The position numbers and the translations under genes are program-made. The notes below the pieces were generated by a model. It did no database searches, was not told the origin of the DNA, and saw only the letters and a program-made list of their open reading frames with translations. Source: Streptomyces paludis (GTDB lineage: Bacteria; Actinomycetota; Actinomycetes; Streptomycetales; Streptomycetaceae). From it: 64,000 bases of DNA. The stretch covers positions 7,626,001 through 7,690,000 of the forward strand of contig NZ_CP031194.1 in assembly GCF_003344965.1 (NCBI RefSeq), in the 5' to 3' direction. Position 1 is the stretch's first letter, and every line of letters begins with the position of its first letter. Shown in pieces: positions 15,970 to 27,900 of this stretch.

Positions 15970-17028
15970 ATGTTTCTCCAAGGGACGACGCGCGTGAGGC
16001 CCGGTCGGCGGCTGGCGGCATTGCTGTCCGCCGCCGCCCTCGGGGTCGGTCTTCTCGCGGGCTGCGGCTCCGACTCGACGGACGAGAAGAGCGACACCGC
16101 CGCGCCCTCCGCCTCCACCGGGGGAGTCTTCCCGGTCACCGTGGACCACGCGTTCGGGTCCACGAAGATCACCAAGACTCCCGAGCGGGTCGTCTCCGTG
16201 GGCTACACGGACGACCAGGCCGTCCTGGCCTTCGGCATCAAGCCGGTCGGCATGGTCGACCAGTACCCGAATCCGGTGGGCACGACCCCCGACATCAACA
16301 CCCAGTGGCCCTGGGTGAAGGACAAGTGGGGCGACACCCGCCCCGAGGTCGTCATGAGCAACGGCGACGCGGGCCCCAACTACGAGAAGATCGCGGCCCT
16401 CCGGCCGGATCTGATCATCGCGGTCTACTCCGAGATCGACCAGGCCGCCTACGACAAGCTGTCCAAGATCGCTCCTACGGTCGGCCGCACCAAGGGCGAG
16501 AAGGAACTCTTCAGCGCCCCGTGGCAGGACAACGCGGTGCACATCGCCAAGGCGCTCGGCAAGGAGAAGGAGGGGACCGCGCTGGTGCAGGGCATCCAGG
16601 ACAAGCTCGACGCGGCGCGCGAAGCGCACCCCGAACTGGCGGACCAGACGGCCGTCGCGCTCTCCTGGTACAAGGACTCGATCGCCCCGTTCACCACCAC
16701 CGACGTCCGCGGACGGCTGCTCGCGGGCATCGGCTACAAGGGCGCGACGAAGATCGACGAGATCGCGGACGGCAAGTTCTTCACCGTGCTGTCGCCCGAG
16801 CGCGTCGACCTGGTCGACGTCGACCGTGTCTTCGTGATCAACGACAAGGCGGACACGGAAGCGCTGAAGAAGTTCAAGCTGTTCAGCAACCTGTCCGTCG
16901 CCAAGAAGGGCAAGGTGACCTACCTGCTGGACAGCGAGGGCCCGGCGGTCGGCGCGGCCATCTCCCAGGGCACCCTGCTGTCCATGCCGTACGCGATCGA
17001 CGAGCTGGTCAAGTCGGTCACCGAGTAA
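15970..17028 (+). CDS. cchF: Ferric-coelichelin-binding lipoprotein CchF
   Basis: A 352-residue substrate-binding protein. An Arg-containing signal peptide ends in lipobox LLAGC, so the mature Cys is lipidated outside the membrane. A Ser/Asp-rich linker follows, then a class III FepB/FhuD-like fold (TPERVVSVGYTDDQAVLAFGIKPVGMVDQYP; LRPDLIIAVYSEIDQ; YAIDEL at the end). It captures ferric coelichelin and delivers it to CchCDE. ATG 15970 follows an AGGGGG-type ribosome site. Its stop TAA overlaps an ATG opening a 16-residue frame that ends on the cchG start codon, possibly a coupling peptide. Confidence 0.93.
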   Translation: MFLQGTTRVRPGRRLAALLSAAALGVGLLAGCGSDSTDEKSDTAAPSASTGGVFPVTVDHAFGSTKITKTPERVVSVGYTDDQAVLAFGIKPVGMVDQYPNPVGTTPDINTQWPWVKDKWGDTRPEVVMSNGDAGPNYEKIAALRPDLIIAVYSEIDQAAYDKLSKIAPTVGRTKGEKELFSAPWQDNAVHIAKALGKEKEGTALVQGIQDKLDAAREAHPELADQTAVALSWYKDSIAPFTTTDVRGRLLAGIGYKGATKIDEIADGKFFTVLSPERVDLVDVDRVFVINDKADTEALKKFKLFSNLSVAKKGKVTYLLDSEGPAVGAAISQGTLLSMPYAIDELVKSVTE

Positions 17029-17074
17029 TGGCGGACGACGAACTCCGCCGCGCCCGGCGGGATCCGGTCCGCGG

Positions 17075-18880
17075 GTGAGTGCCACCGGCACCCGTGCCCC
17101 GTCGGCGACCCTCAGCACGGCGACGGCCCGCGAGGCCACCGGGTGGGTCGGCGCACACTGCCGGCGCGCCCCGTGGCTGACGGCCTTCACCGTGCTCACC
17201 ACCGTGGCCGGGGCGGCGCTCCAGGTGCTCCCCGTACTGCTGCTGGGCCGGGTGGTCGACGGGGTGGCCGAGGGCGAATCGAGTGCGGTGCTGGTCCCGG
17301 TCGGGGCGGTGATGGTGGCCGCCGCGCTGCTCGGCGCGGCGGCCACCGCGCTGTCCACGTACCTGATCGGACGGCTCGGGGCGGATCTGCTCGCGACACT
17401 GCGGGAGAGCGCCGTCCGCGCGGTGCTCGGGATGCCGAGCGCCCGCGTCGAGCAGGTCGGCCGGGGCGATGTCCTCTCCCGCGTCGGCGACGATGTGGCC
17501 GTGCTCTCCAAGGGCATCCGGACGGCCGTCCCCACCGTCTTCTCGGCGGGCGTGCTGGTCGTCATCGCCACGGCCGGCATGTTCGGACTGGACTGGCGCC
17601 TCGGCCTGGCCGGCGCCGGGGCACTGCCCGCGTACGTCTTCGCCCTGCGCTGGTATCTGCCCCGCTCCGCACCGCTCTACCGGAAGCAGCGGATGGCCCA
17701 GGCCGACCGCGCGCAGGCGCTGATCAGCGGACTGAACGGCATCGACACCGTACGGGCCTACGGCCTGGAGAGCACCGTCCGCGAGAAGGTCACCCGTGAG
17801 TCGTGGCGGGTGCGCGAACTCGGCGTCGAGGTCTTCCGGTTCTTCGGCCGGTTCGTCGGCCGGGAGAACCGCGCCGAGTTCATCGGGCTGGTCCTGATCC
17901 TCGTGGTGGGCTACGCCCTGCTGGAGGCCGGCGCCGCCACCCTGGGCGAGGTGTCGGCCGCCCCGCTCATGTTCCACCGGCTCTTCACCCCGCTCGGCGC
18001 CATCATGTTCACCTTCGACGAGGCACAGAAATCGGGGGCGAGCCTCACCCGCCTCGTCGGCGTACTGAAAGAACCCTCCGAGGACCGGCTGGTGGGCGAC
18101 GCGGCCGTCACCCCGCCGGACAGGGCGCCGTACCCCGTCACCGTGAAGGAGCTGACCTTCAGCTACCCCGGAGACGGGGAACCGGTGCTGTGGGACGTGA
18201 ACCTGTCCATCCCGGCCGGCGGTTCGCTCGCCCTGGTGGGAGCGACCGGCGCGGGCAAGTCGACGCTGGCCGCGCTGATCGCCGGCATCGGGACCCCCGG
18301 GGCCGGATCGGTGCACATCGGGCCGTACGACCTCGCCGCCCTGGACGAGGCCGAGGCCCGGGCCCTGGTCAGCATCCTGACCCAGGAGACCCATGTGTTC
18401 TCGGGCCGGCTCTCCGACGACCTGCGGCTCGCCGCCCCCGAGGCGGACGACGCCCGGCTGCGGGACGCGCTGCGCACCGTCGGCGCCGACGGATGGGCCG
18501 AACTGCTGCCCGACGGGCTGCACACCACGGTCGGCGAGGGCGGCGAACGCCTGGACGTCACCAAAGTCACCCAGATCGCCCTGGCCCGGCTGGTGCTGAC
18601 CCGCTCGCCGGTCGTGGTGCTCGACGAGTCGACCGCGGAGGCGGGCAGCGAGGGCGCCGCCGAACTGGAACGGGCGGTACGGGCCGCGTGCGCGGGCCGC
18701 ACCACTCTGTTCGTGGCGCACCGGCTCACCCAGGCGATGGCGGCGGACCGGATCGCCGTACTGGACGCGGGACGCGTCGCGGAGGAAGGAACACACGAGG
18801 AGCTGGTGGCGCTGGGCGGCCGGTACGCGCGGCTGTGGCGCGCCTGGCGCCAGGGAAGTGAGACCGACCGGCACATCTGA
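17075..18880 (+). CDS. cchG: ABC exporter half-transporter CchG (catalytic NBD partner)
   Basis: A 601-residue fused TMD-NBD half-transporter: six transmembrane helices in residues 30-320 and the NBD from about 350. The NBD keeps Walker [11 protein letters not shown]-loop LTQET, Walker B VVVLDE and H-loop VAHRL. The ABC signature, however, reads LDVTK instead of LSGGQ, and the D-loop reads AEAG instead of SALD. Its partner CchI shows the opposite pattern, so the two should form one working composite ATP site. Predicted role: export of desferri-coelichelin. GTG 17075 lies 46 bases after cchF and overlaps a 16-codon leader frame stop. It precedes the NRPS gene in the same direction. Confidence 0.92.
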   Translation: MSATGTRAPSATLSTATAREATGWVGAHCRRAPWLTAFTVLTTVAGAALQVLPVLLLGRVVDGVAEGESSAVLVPVGAVMVAAALLGAAATALSTYLIGRLGADLLATLRESAVRAVLGMPSARVEQVGRGDVLSRVGDDVAVLSKGIRTAVPTVFSAGVLVVIATAGMFGLDWRLGLAGAGALPAYVFALRWYLPRSAPLYRKQRMAQADRAQALISGLNGIDTVRAYGLESTVREKVTRESWRVRELGVEVFRFFGRFVGRENRAEFIGLVLILVVGYALLEAGAATLGEVSAAPLMFHRLFTPLGAIMFTFDEAQKSGASLTRLVGVLKEPSEDRLVGDAAVTPPDRAPYPVTVKELTFSYPGDGEPVLWDVNLSIPAGGSLALVGATGAGKSTLAALIAGIGTPGAGSVHIGPYDLAALDEAEARALVSILTQETHVFSGRLSDDLRLAAPEADDARLRDALRTVGADGWAELLPDGLHTTVGEGGERLDVTKVTQIALARLVLTRSPVVVLDESTAEAGSEGAAELERAVRAACAGRTTLFVAHRLTQAMAADRIAVLDAGRVAEEGTHEELVALGGRYARLWRAWRQGSETDRHI

Positions 18881-18926
18881 GCCATCCGGGACGACCCGCC
18901 TACCGTGGAAGGACGCTGAGTCTTCG

Positions 18927-21900
18927 ATGTCTTCGCTGTCTTCGATGAGGGAACCGAACGCTCCGCGCGTACTGCTCTCCACCACGCACCTGGCCGCGAT
19001 CCGCCGGCGCACCGGGGACTACGGCGAGCGGACCGTCGCCGAGGCGTGTGCCATCGCGCTGGCCTACTGGGCGACGGGCCGCGGACCGGACGGCATGGAC
19101 CTCACCCCCGGTGTGCTGTTCGCCGATGTCCTCGGGTGGGCCGACCACGGCGGTCGCGGGCACGAGGACTGGGCGGTCGGCGCCGACGGCCGGAGCATCA
19201 CCGTCCCCGACGGTGTCTCGCAGGCCGACGCGCAGCTCGCGCTGGACGACCTGGCCGACTTCCCGGACCGGCCCCTCGGCACCGTCGGCCCCTCCGGCGC
19301 GGCGGCACGCGGGGCGGCCCTGGCCGCGTGGAACGACACCCGGGCCGACCGGAACCGCCCGACCCTCATGGAGATGTTCCGCGAGCAGGCGCGCGCCCGG
19401 CCGGACGCGATCGCCGTCGTCGACGAACACCGGTCACTGACGTACCGTCAGACTGATGAACTCTCGGGCCAGTTGGCCCATCATCTGATCCAACGCGGCC
19501 TGACCTCCGAACAGATCGTCGGTATCTCGCTGGGCCGCTCCGCCGAGATGGTCGTGGCGCTCCTCGCCGTGCTCCGGGCGAGGGGCGCGTTCGTACCGCT
19601 CGATCCGCGGTGGCCCGCCGCGCGCCGGGCCGTTGTCATCGAGGACGCCCGCGTCGTGCTTCAGCTGGGCGGCTCCGGCGAGCACGGACCGGGGGAACCG
19701 GACGCGGTGGCCGTCGACCTCGACGACTGGCGGTTCGGCGCCCACCCCGCCGAGGACCCCGGGGCGGCCGTCCCCGGCGCGGCCCTCGCGTACGTCATCT
19801 TCACCTCCGGATCCACCGGACGCCCCAAGGGCGCCATGATCCGCCACGAGGCGATCAGCGAGCGGCTGCTGTGGCAGTCCCGGGAGATCCTGGGCTTCGG
19901 CCACGACGACGCGTCGCTCTTCAAGGCACCGCTGTCCTTCGACATCTCCATCAACGAGATCTTCCTGCCCCTGGTGTCCGGCGGCAGACTGGTGATCCTG
20001 CGGCCCGGCGGCGAACGCGACCCGCACCACCTGCTCCGGGTGATCGCCGAACAGCGCGTCACCTTCACCTATCTGGTGTCGTCCATGCTGGACGTACTGC
20101 TGGAGATCGTCGGCGACACCGGACGGCTGGACAGCCTGCGGCATGTCTGGTGCGGCGGCGAGGTACTCACCCCCGAGCTGTACGAGCGGTTCCGCGCCCG
20201 GCTCGGCATCCCCCTCTACCACGGCTACGGCCCCGCCGAGACGACCATCGGCGTCTCCCACGTCATCTACCGGGGCGCCGCCGAACGCCTGTCGACATCG
20301 ATCGGCCGGGCCAACCCCAACACCCAGCTCTACGTACTGGACGGTGAACTGCGCCCGGTCCCGGTCGGCGTCGGCGGCGAACTGTACGCGGGAGGATTCC
20401 TCCTGGGACGCGGCTACGTGAACGCGCCCGGCCTGACGGCGTCCCGGTTCGTGGCCAACCCGTTCGCCTCGGACGGCTCCCGGCTGTACCGCACCGGTGA
20501 TCTGGCGCGGTACGCCCCGGACGGATCGCTGGACTTCCTCGGCCGCGCCGACAACCAGATCAAGATCCGCGGTATGCGGCTGGAGATCGAGGAGGTCGAG
20601 GCCGGCCTCGCCGAGCACCCCGGAGTACGGCACACCTGCGTCGTCCCGAAGAAGAACACCGCGGGCGGCACCTACCTGGTCGGCTATGTGATCCCGGCCG
20701 CCGGCCACGAGGATCTGACCGCGGACGAGGTCGGGGAGTGGGCCGTACGGCACATGGTCGACTACATGGTGCCCGCCCACCTCGTCGTGATGAGGGAGTT
20801 CCCGCTCACCGCGAACGGCAAGCTCGACCGGGGCGCCCTGCCCGAGCCCGTGATCCCCACGGACCTCGGCCGGGCGCCCGCCACCGACAACGAACGCGTG
20901 GTGTGCGCGGCCGTCGCGACCCTGCTGCGACTGGAACGGACCTGCGCCGACCAGGACTTCTTCCGGCTCGGCGGCGACAGCATCCTGGCGATCTCCCTGC
21001 TGAGCGCGTTACGGGACGCGGGCCTCCATGTCACCGCGGGACAGATCTTCACCCACAGCGTCCTCGGCGAACTCGCCGCGGTGGCGAGCCGCGAGAACCT
21101 CTCCGCCGTCGACCACGACGATGTCGCGACCGGTCCTGTCGTGGGCTCGCCCATCGTGCAGTGGCTCGGCCGCACCACGGACGCGATCGACGGCTTCGTA
21201 CAGTCGGTGGTACTGAACACACCGGCGGAGCTGACCCCCGGCGCCCTCGACGCGATGCTCGCCGCGCTGGTCGCCCACCACGACATGCTCCGCGCCCGGC
21301 TGGTGCGCGGCGACCGCTGGAGCTTCGACATCCCCCCGGCCGAGGGCAGCGCCGTGGAGTGGCGGGAGAGCGACCTGCCGCTCGACGACTGCGTCGCCCT
21401 CGCCACCCACGGGCTCGACCCGGACAATGGTGTGATGCTGCGCGCGGTGTGGCAGCGGGCGGCACGGCGGCTGGTCCTGGTCGCCCACCATGTCGTGATC
21501 GACGGGGTGTCCTGGCGGATCCTGATGGACGACCTGGCCACGGCCTGGCGACAGGCCGCCGCGGGCGCGCCGGTCGAACTCGCCCCCGTGGGAACGTCGT
21601 TCAGGCGCTGGACTCAGCTGCTGGAGCAGACGGCCTGCGCCCTGGACCCGGCCGGCCTCCAGCGCCCGCTGCCCGGCGCGGACGCGCCGCTGGGCAGCCG
21701 GGCGCCGGCCGCGTCCGACACCGTCGCCCGGGAGCGGCGGCGGACCGTCACCCTCGGCGCCGGGGACACCGCCGCCCTGCTGAACGAGATTCCCGCGAAG
21801 TTCCACACCGGCGTCAACGACGTACTGCTGACCGCGCTCGCCGTCGCCCTCGCCCGCCGGCGCCGCGACCGTGGGCAAGCACAGACGTTCGCCCATATCG

Positions 21901-24900
21901 AGCTGGAGGGACACGGCCGCGAAGGACGTTTCGTCGCGGACGCAGCGGGCTTTGAACCGGACCTGTCGCGGACGGTGGGCTGGTTCACCACGCTGTTCCC
22001 GGTGACCGTGGACCCCGGCACGGCGGCCGACCTCACCGCGCCCGCGTATCTGGCGTCCGCTCTCAAGGCGGTCAAGGAGGACCTCGCCGGAGCGCCGGGC
22101 AACGGCGTCGCCCACGGCGCCGTACGGTATCTGACGGACACCGCACCGGCCGCCCCCGCGCCCCAGGTGCTCTTCAACTACCTGGGCCGCTTCGAGGCGG
22201 GGGCCTCGGAGGACTGGCGGCTCGCGGGCACCACCGGACAGCTGGGGGAGCGGCGCGATCCGATGATGCGCCTGCCGCGCGCCCTGGAGTTCAACGCGAT
22301 CGCCGAACCGGCCGCGAGCGGCGCGTACGAACTGGTCACCACCCTTTCCTGGCCCGAAGGGATGTTCACCGACGAGGACATCGCCACCCTCGGCCGGTAC
22401 TTCCGGACGGCTCTGACCGGTCTGGCCACGCTCCGGGACGGCGGCCACTCGCCCAGCGACTTCCCCCTGGTGCCGCTCACCCAGGCCGATGTGGACGAGC
22501 TGGACGGGCCGGCGCTGCGGGACATCCTGCCGCTGACCCCCCTCCAGGAGGGCCTGTACTTCCACGCGGTCTACGACGACCACACGACCGGCAGCTATGT
22601 CGAGCAGCAACTGCTCACGCTGGACGGCGAGGTGGACACCGGCCGGCTCGCGGCGGCGGCCACCCGGCTGCTCACGGTCCACCCCCACCTGGCCGCCCGG
22701 TTCACGGCGCTCGCCGACGGCCGCGTCGTCGCCGTACTCGAAAAGGGTGTACGGGCGCCCTTCACCGCGCTGGACCGCCCCTCCCTCACCGACGACGAGA
22801 TCCGCGAGCACGCCGAGCGGGACCGCCGCGCGGGCTTCGACCCGGCCACCGGGCCGCTGATGCGGTACACCCTCATCCGCGCCGGCGCCCGCCGTACCGT
22901 GCTGGTGCAGACCGTGCACCACATCATCGCCGATGGCTGGTCGGTGCCGCCGATGCTCCGCACACTGATGGCCGAGTACCACGCGCCCGGCTCCGTGCGC
23001 CCGCGCGGCGACCACCGCGCCCACGCGCTCCGGCTCGCCGCACACGACCACGACGAGAGCGACCGGGTGTGGCGCGAGGAACTCGCGGGCCTGCCCGGAC
23101 CCTCGCTGGTCGCGGAAGGACACACTCCCTCCGAACGGTTCGCCGACACCACCGCCGACACCACCGCCGACACCGACACCGACATCGCCGCCGACACCGA
23201 CACCGACACCGGGACCAGTGGCGCCCCCGGCGTTGACGTGGCCGCCCGGTCGGCCGGTGTGCCCCTGAGCGTGGCCGTGCACAGCGCGTGGGCCCTGACC
23301 CTGGGCGGCCTCCTGCCCGGCGGGGACATCGTGTTCGGCTCCACGGTCTCCGGGCGCGACATGGCGATCCCCGGCATCGAGGACATGGTCGGCCTCTTCA
23401 TCAACACGATCCCCGTACGGGTCCGTTGGGACGCCGGCACCACGGCACGCGAACTGCTCGGCGCGGCGCGGGAACACCACAGCAGGGTGCTGGCGCACCA
23501 GCATGTCTCCCTGGCGAGGACCGGCCGCCTGGCCGGTGTCTCCGGCCCCCTCTTCGACACCCTGGTGGTGTTCGACGTCGCGACCGACCTGGACACGCTG
23601 CGCGGTCCCGATGACACACTGGTCATCACCGGCATCGCCAACGAGGGCGCCCCGCACTACCCGTTGACCCTGGTCGTGGCGCGCGCGCCCGACGGCCGCC
23701 CGCGCTTCGACCTGATTTACGACGCGGAGCTGCTCCGCCCGGAGGGCGCGCGGAGGATCCTGCGCACCTTCACCCGGACCCTCACCGGCCTGCTCACCCG
23801 GCCGGACACCCCGGTCGGCGAGCTGACGGCCACCGAGGACACCGGCCGGCGTCCGGCGGAGACCTCCCCGGCGACCCTGGGCGAGCTGTTCGACGCCGCC
23901 GCGGACCGTGACCCGGCGGCCACCGCCGTCACCCAGTGCGCCCTCGACGGCGGCACCCGCTCCCTGACCTACGGTGAACTGGCCTGCGCGAAGGACGAGT
24001 TGGCCGCGGTCCTGCGCGCCGCCGGTGTCGGGCCGGGCGACAGGGCCGCCGTCGCCGTCCCGCCCTCCCTCGAACAGGTCGTCGCCCTGGTCGCGGTGGT
24101 CTCCGCGGGCGGCGCGTACGTACCGCTGGACCCGGCCTACCCGGACGAGCGGCTGGAGTACCTCCTCGCCGACGCCGCCCCCCGGGCCGTACTTGTGGAC
24201 CCCGCACAGCGGGACCGCTTCACCCGGCTGGTGGCCCGGTCGGGGGTGGCGGCCCGGGTGCTCGTACGGGGCGACGAGCTGCCCCGGCGGGACACCGGAC
24301 CCCGGGCCGGCCGGCACGACCCCGCGTATGTGATCCACACCTCCGGCTCGACCGGCCGGCCCAAGGGGGTGGTCGTCCCGCACTCCGCCGTGGTGGCCCT
24401 CCTCGCCAGCACCCGCTCCGCCATGGGCTTCGGCCCGCACGACGTCTGGGTCCAGTTCCACTCCTTCTCCTTCGACTTCGCGGTCTGGGAGCTGTGGGGA
24501 GCGCTGGCGCACGGAGCCGAGCTGCTGGTGCCGGAGTACGGACTGACCCGCTCCCCGGTCGACTTCCACCGGCTGGTCCGCGAGCGCGCGGTGACCGTGC
24601 TCAACCAGACCCCGTCGGCGTTCCACCGGTTCATCGAGGCCGACCGGCACGCCGGCGAACCGGTTACGGCGCTGCGCCGGATCATCTTCGGCGGCGAGGC
24701 GCTGGATCCCGCGCGGCTGCGGGGCTGGGTCGAGCGCCACGGCACCGCCTCGCCCGTGCTGGTCAACATGTACGGCATCACGGAGACCACCGTCCATGTC
24801 ACCCACCGGGTGCTCACCGACGCGGACTTCGGCCCCGGCGACACCGAGGCGGACCGACGGCGTCCCGCCCGGGCGGACGGCGCCGCTCCCGCCGTACGCA

Positions 24901-27900
24901 CCAGCCCGATCGGCGGTCCCCTGCCCGGACTGGTCACCCATCTGCTGGACGACCGGCTGCGGCCGGTGCCGCCGGGCCGGGTGGGCGCCGTCTATGTCGC
25001 CGGCGCCCAGGTGTCGTACGGATATCTGGGCCGGCCGGGGCTCACGGCGGGCCGGTTCGTGGCGGACCCGTTCGCGGCCGACGGCTCCCGGATGTACCAC
25101 ACGGGCGACCTCGCCCGCCGTACGCTCGACGGCGAGCTGGAGTTCACCGGCCGGGCCGACGACCAGGTCCAGCTGAAGGGGTTCCGCGTCGAGCTGGGCG
25201 AAGTGGAGTCCGCAGTCAGGGAACTCGACGGCGTCGTCGACACGGCGGTCACGGTCGCCGCCGGTGGCGACCATCTCGTCGCGCACATCGTGGGCCGGGT
25301 GCCCGACGGCCTCCCCGCGCTGCTGGCCGCCAAGCTGCCCGCGCACCTGGTGCCGGGCCGGGTACTGCCGGTCGACGCCCTGCCGCTGACGGTCAACGGC
25401 AAGCTGGACCGCGAGGCCCTGGAGGAACGTGCCGCCGAGGACGAGCGCGCAGTCCCGGACGGGCCTCCGGTGGCCGCGAGCGATGCCGCGCTGACCACGC
25501 TGGTCGGCATCTTCGCCCGTACGCTGCCCGGCGCCGCCGTGGACGCCGACACCGACTTCTTCGGCGCCGGGGGCGACAGCATCGTCGCGATCGCCGTGAT
25601 CAACCGGGCCAGGGCGGCCGGCCTGCGGATCACCCCCCGGGACGTCTTCCTGCGCAGAACACCGCGCGCGCTCGCCGCCCACCTGGGTACGGACACCCCG
25701 CGCGCGGAGGTGTCCGTACCGGCCCGCCGCGAGGACGGCCCGCTGCCGGCGACCCCGATCATCCTGCGACAGCGCGAACTGGGCGGTTCGCTCGCCCGGT
25801 TCGCCCAGGCCAGATCGATGGTGGTGGCGGAGGGAACCGGCTTCGCCGAGGTCCGGCGGGCCGCGAACGCCGTCGTCGCCGCGCACCCGGTCCTCCGGCT
25901 GCGGCTGCGCGTCGAGCACGGCGTGTGGAGCCTGCGTACCGAACCGGCCCGCGAGGTCACCGTCGTCCGGACGGCCGCCGGTGACGTGACGGCCACAGGT
26001 GACGTGACGGCCGCCGGGAACGAGGCCGCCGGACGGCTCGATCCCGAATCCGGGGACGTCATCGCGTTCTCCTGGCTGGAGTCGAGCCGCACCCTGGTGG
26101 TGACCGCGCACCACCTCGCCGTGGACGCGGTGTCCTGGCTGATCCTCCTCGACGACCTGGCCACCGCCCTGAGCGGGGCGGCCCTGCCCCCGCCGACCAC
26201 CTCCTACGCCGAGTACGCCGAGGCACTCACGGCGGGCACCGCCCGGGCGATCGGCGGACTCGGCCACTGGCTCACCACGCTCCAGGCACCCGTACTGCTG
26301 CCCGTGGTCCGGGACCCGCGCGAGATCACCGTCGTCCTCGCCCCCGACGTGAGCGACCGGGTGACGCTCGGCGCGCCCGCCACGCTCGGCGTGGAACTCA
26401 CCGAGCTGCTGTGCGGCGCGCTGCGCGCCGCGCTGACCCGCATTCAGCCCACGCCCACCGATCTCGCGGTCGACCTGGAGCGGCACGGCCGGGTCCCCGC
26501 CCTGGAACACCACGACTACACCCGCACCGTCGGCTGGTTCACCGCGATAGCGCCGGTCCGGCTCACGGCGCACACCGACCCCGTCGCGGCGGCGCGCGAG
26601 GTCGCCGAACGCCGGCCGGACGAGCGCGCGCACCTCGACTACGGCCGGCTCCGGTACCTCGACCCCCAGACGGCCCCGTCACTGAACACCGCCCGCCCCC
26701 AGGTGCTGTTCCACTATCTCGGCCGGGGCGCCGAGTCCCGGGCACCGCGCCTCACCGGCGACGGCCGGCCCGGCCCGTACGCCGTCGAGGTCAACGCGTG
26801 GACCGACGACACCACCGGGAGCCTGCACGCCGTCTTCACCCTCGCCGAGGGCGTACCCGACGAGATCACCGCACACTGGCGCCGCGCGCTGGAACACCTC
26901 GCGGACGCCGCCACGACGGCCCGGCGCACCGCACCCCTCACCCCGCTCCAGCGGGGCCTGTTCTTCCAGGCCCAGATGGCGGACGCGGCCGGACAGTACG
27001 TCGCGCAGAGCTACTTCACCTTCGACCGGCGCCTGGACACCGAGGCGCTGGCCGAGGCGATGGCGTATGTGATCCGGCGCCATCCGGCCGTGGGCGCCGG
27101 CTTCACCACCGACGACGAGGGGAACCCGGTCCAGACCCTCGGCGCGGGCCGGCCGGTCGAGGTCCGTACGGTCCGTCCGGCGACGGACGCCGAGGCCGAG
27201 GCCCTGCGCGTCCGGGACCGCGCGTCGGGATTCGACCCGGGGGAGCCGCCGTTGATCAGACTGACCGTGCTGCGGCTGCCCGGCGGCGGGGACGGCCTGC
27301 TGCTCAGCTACCACCTGCTGCTCTGGGACGGCTGGTCGCGCGAGATCGTGCTGCGGGACCTCTTCGACGGCTACCGGGCCGTGGTCGAGGGCCTGCCGCT
27401 GGACACCTCCCCGGCGGTCCCCGGCTTCGAGGAGTACGCCCGGACGCTCGCCGCGAAGGACGCCTCGGTGCCGGTCCGCTTCTGGGCGGAGCACCTGGCC
27501 GGACTGCCGGGGCCGACCCTGCTGGCCGGACCGGCGCCGTCCCTCTCGGACGACCTGCCGCGCGCGCTCGTACAGCCCCTGTCCGCCGGACTGTCCCAGC
27601 TGCTGCGGGAGACGGCCAAAGCACACGGCGTCACCCTCAACACCGTACTGACCGGCGCCTTCGGCCTCTTCCTCGGAGCCCGGACGGGCCGCGCCGACGC
27701 GGTGTTCGGGGTGACCGTCTCGGGCCGGGAGGGCGAGGGGCACGCCGGTATCGTCGGGGTGCTGCTCAACACGGTGCCCCAGTGGACGAGAGCCCGGCCC
27801 GGCGACACCGTCGGCGCGTATCTGACGGCCGTACAGGCGGCCCGGGTCGAGGCGATGGAGCACGAGCACCTGGGACTAGGCGAGATCCAGCGGGCCAGTG

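Noticed and set aside
17028..17078. A 16-codon peptide between cchF and cchG as a gene
   Set aside because: Too short and unremarkable to call; at most a coupling leader, noted in the cchF and cchG entries.
21009..26633. Very long minus-strand open frame (over 1,800 codons) antisense to cchH
   Set aside because: Gly/Arg/Val-rich, low-information translation typical of the antisense frame of a high-GC gene; the opposite strand carries a motif-perfect NRPS.
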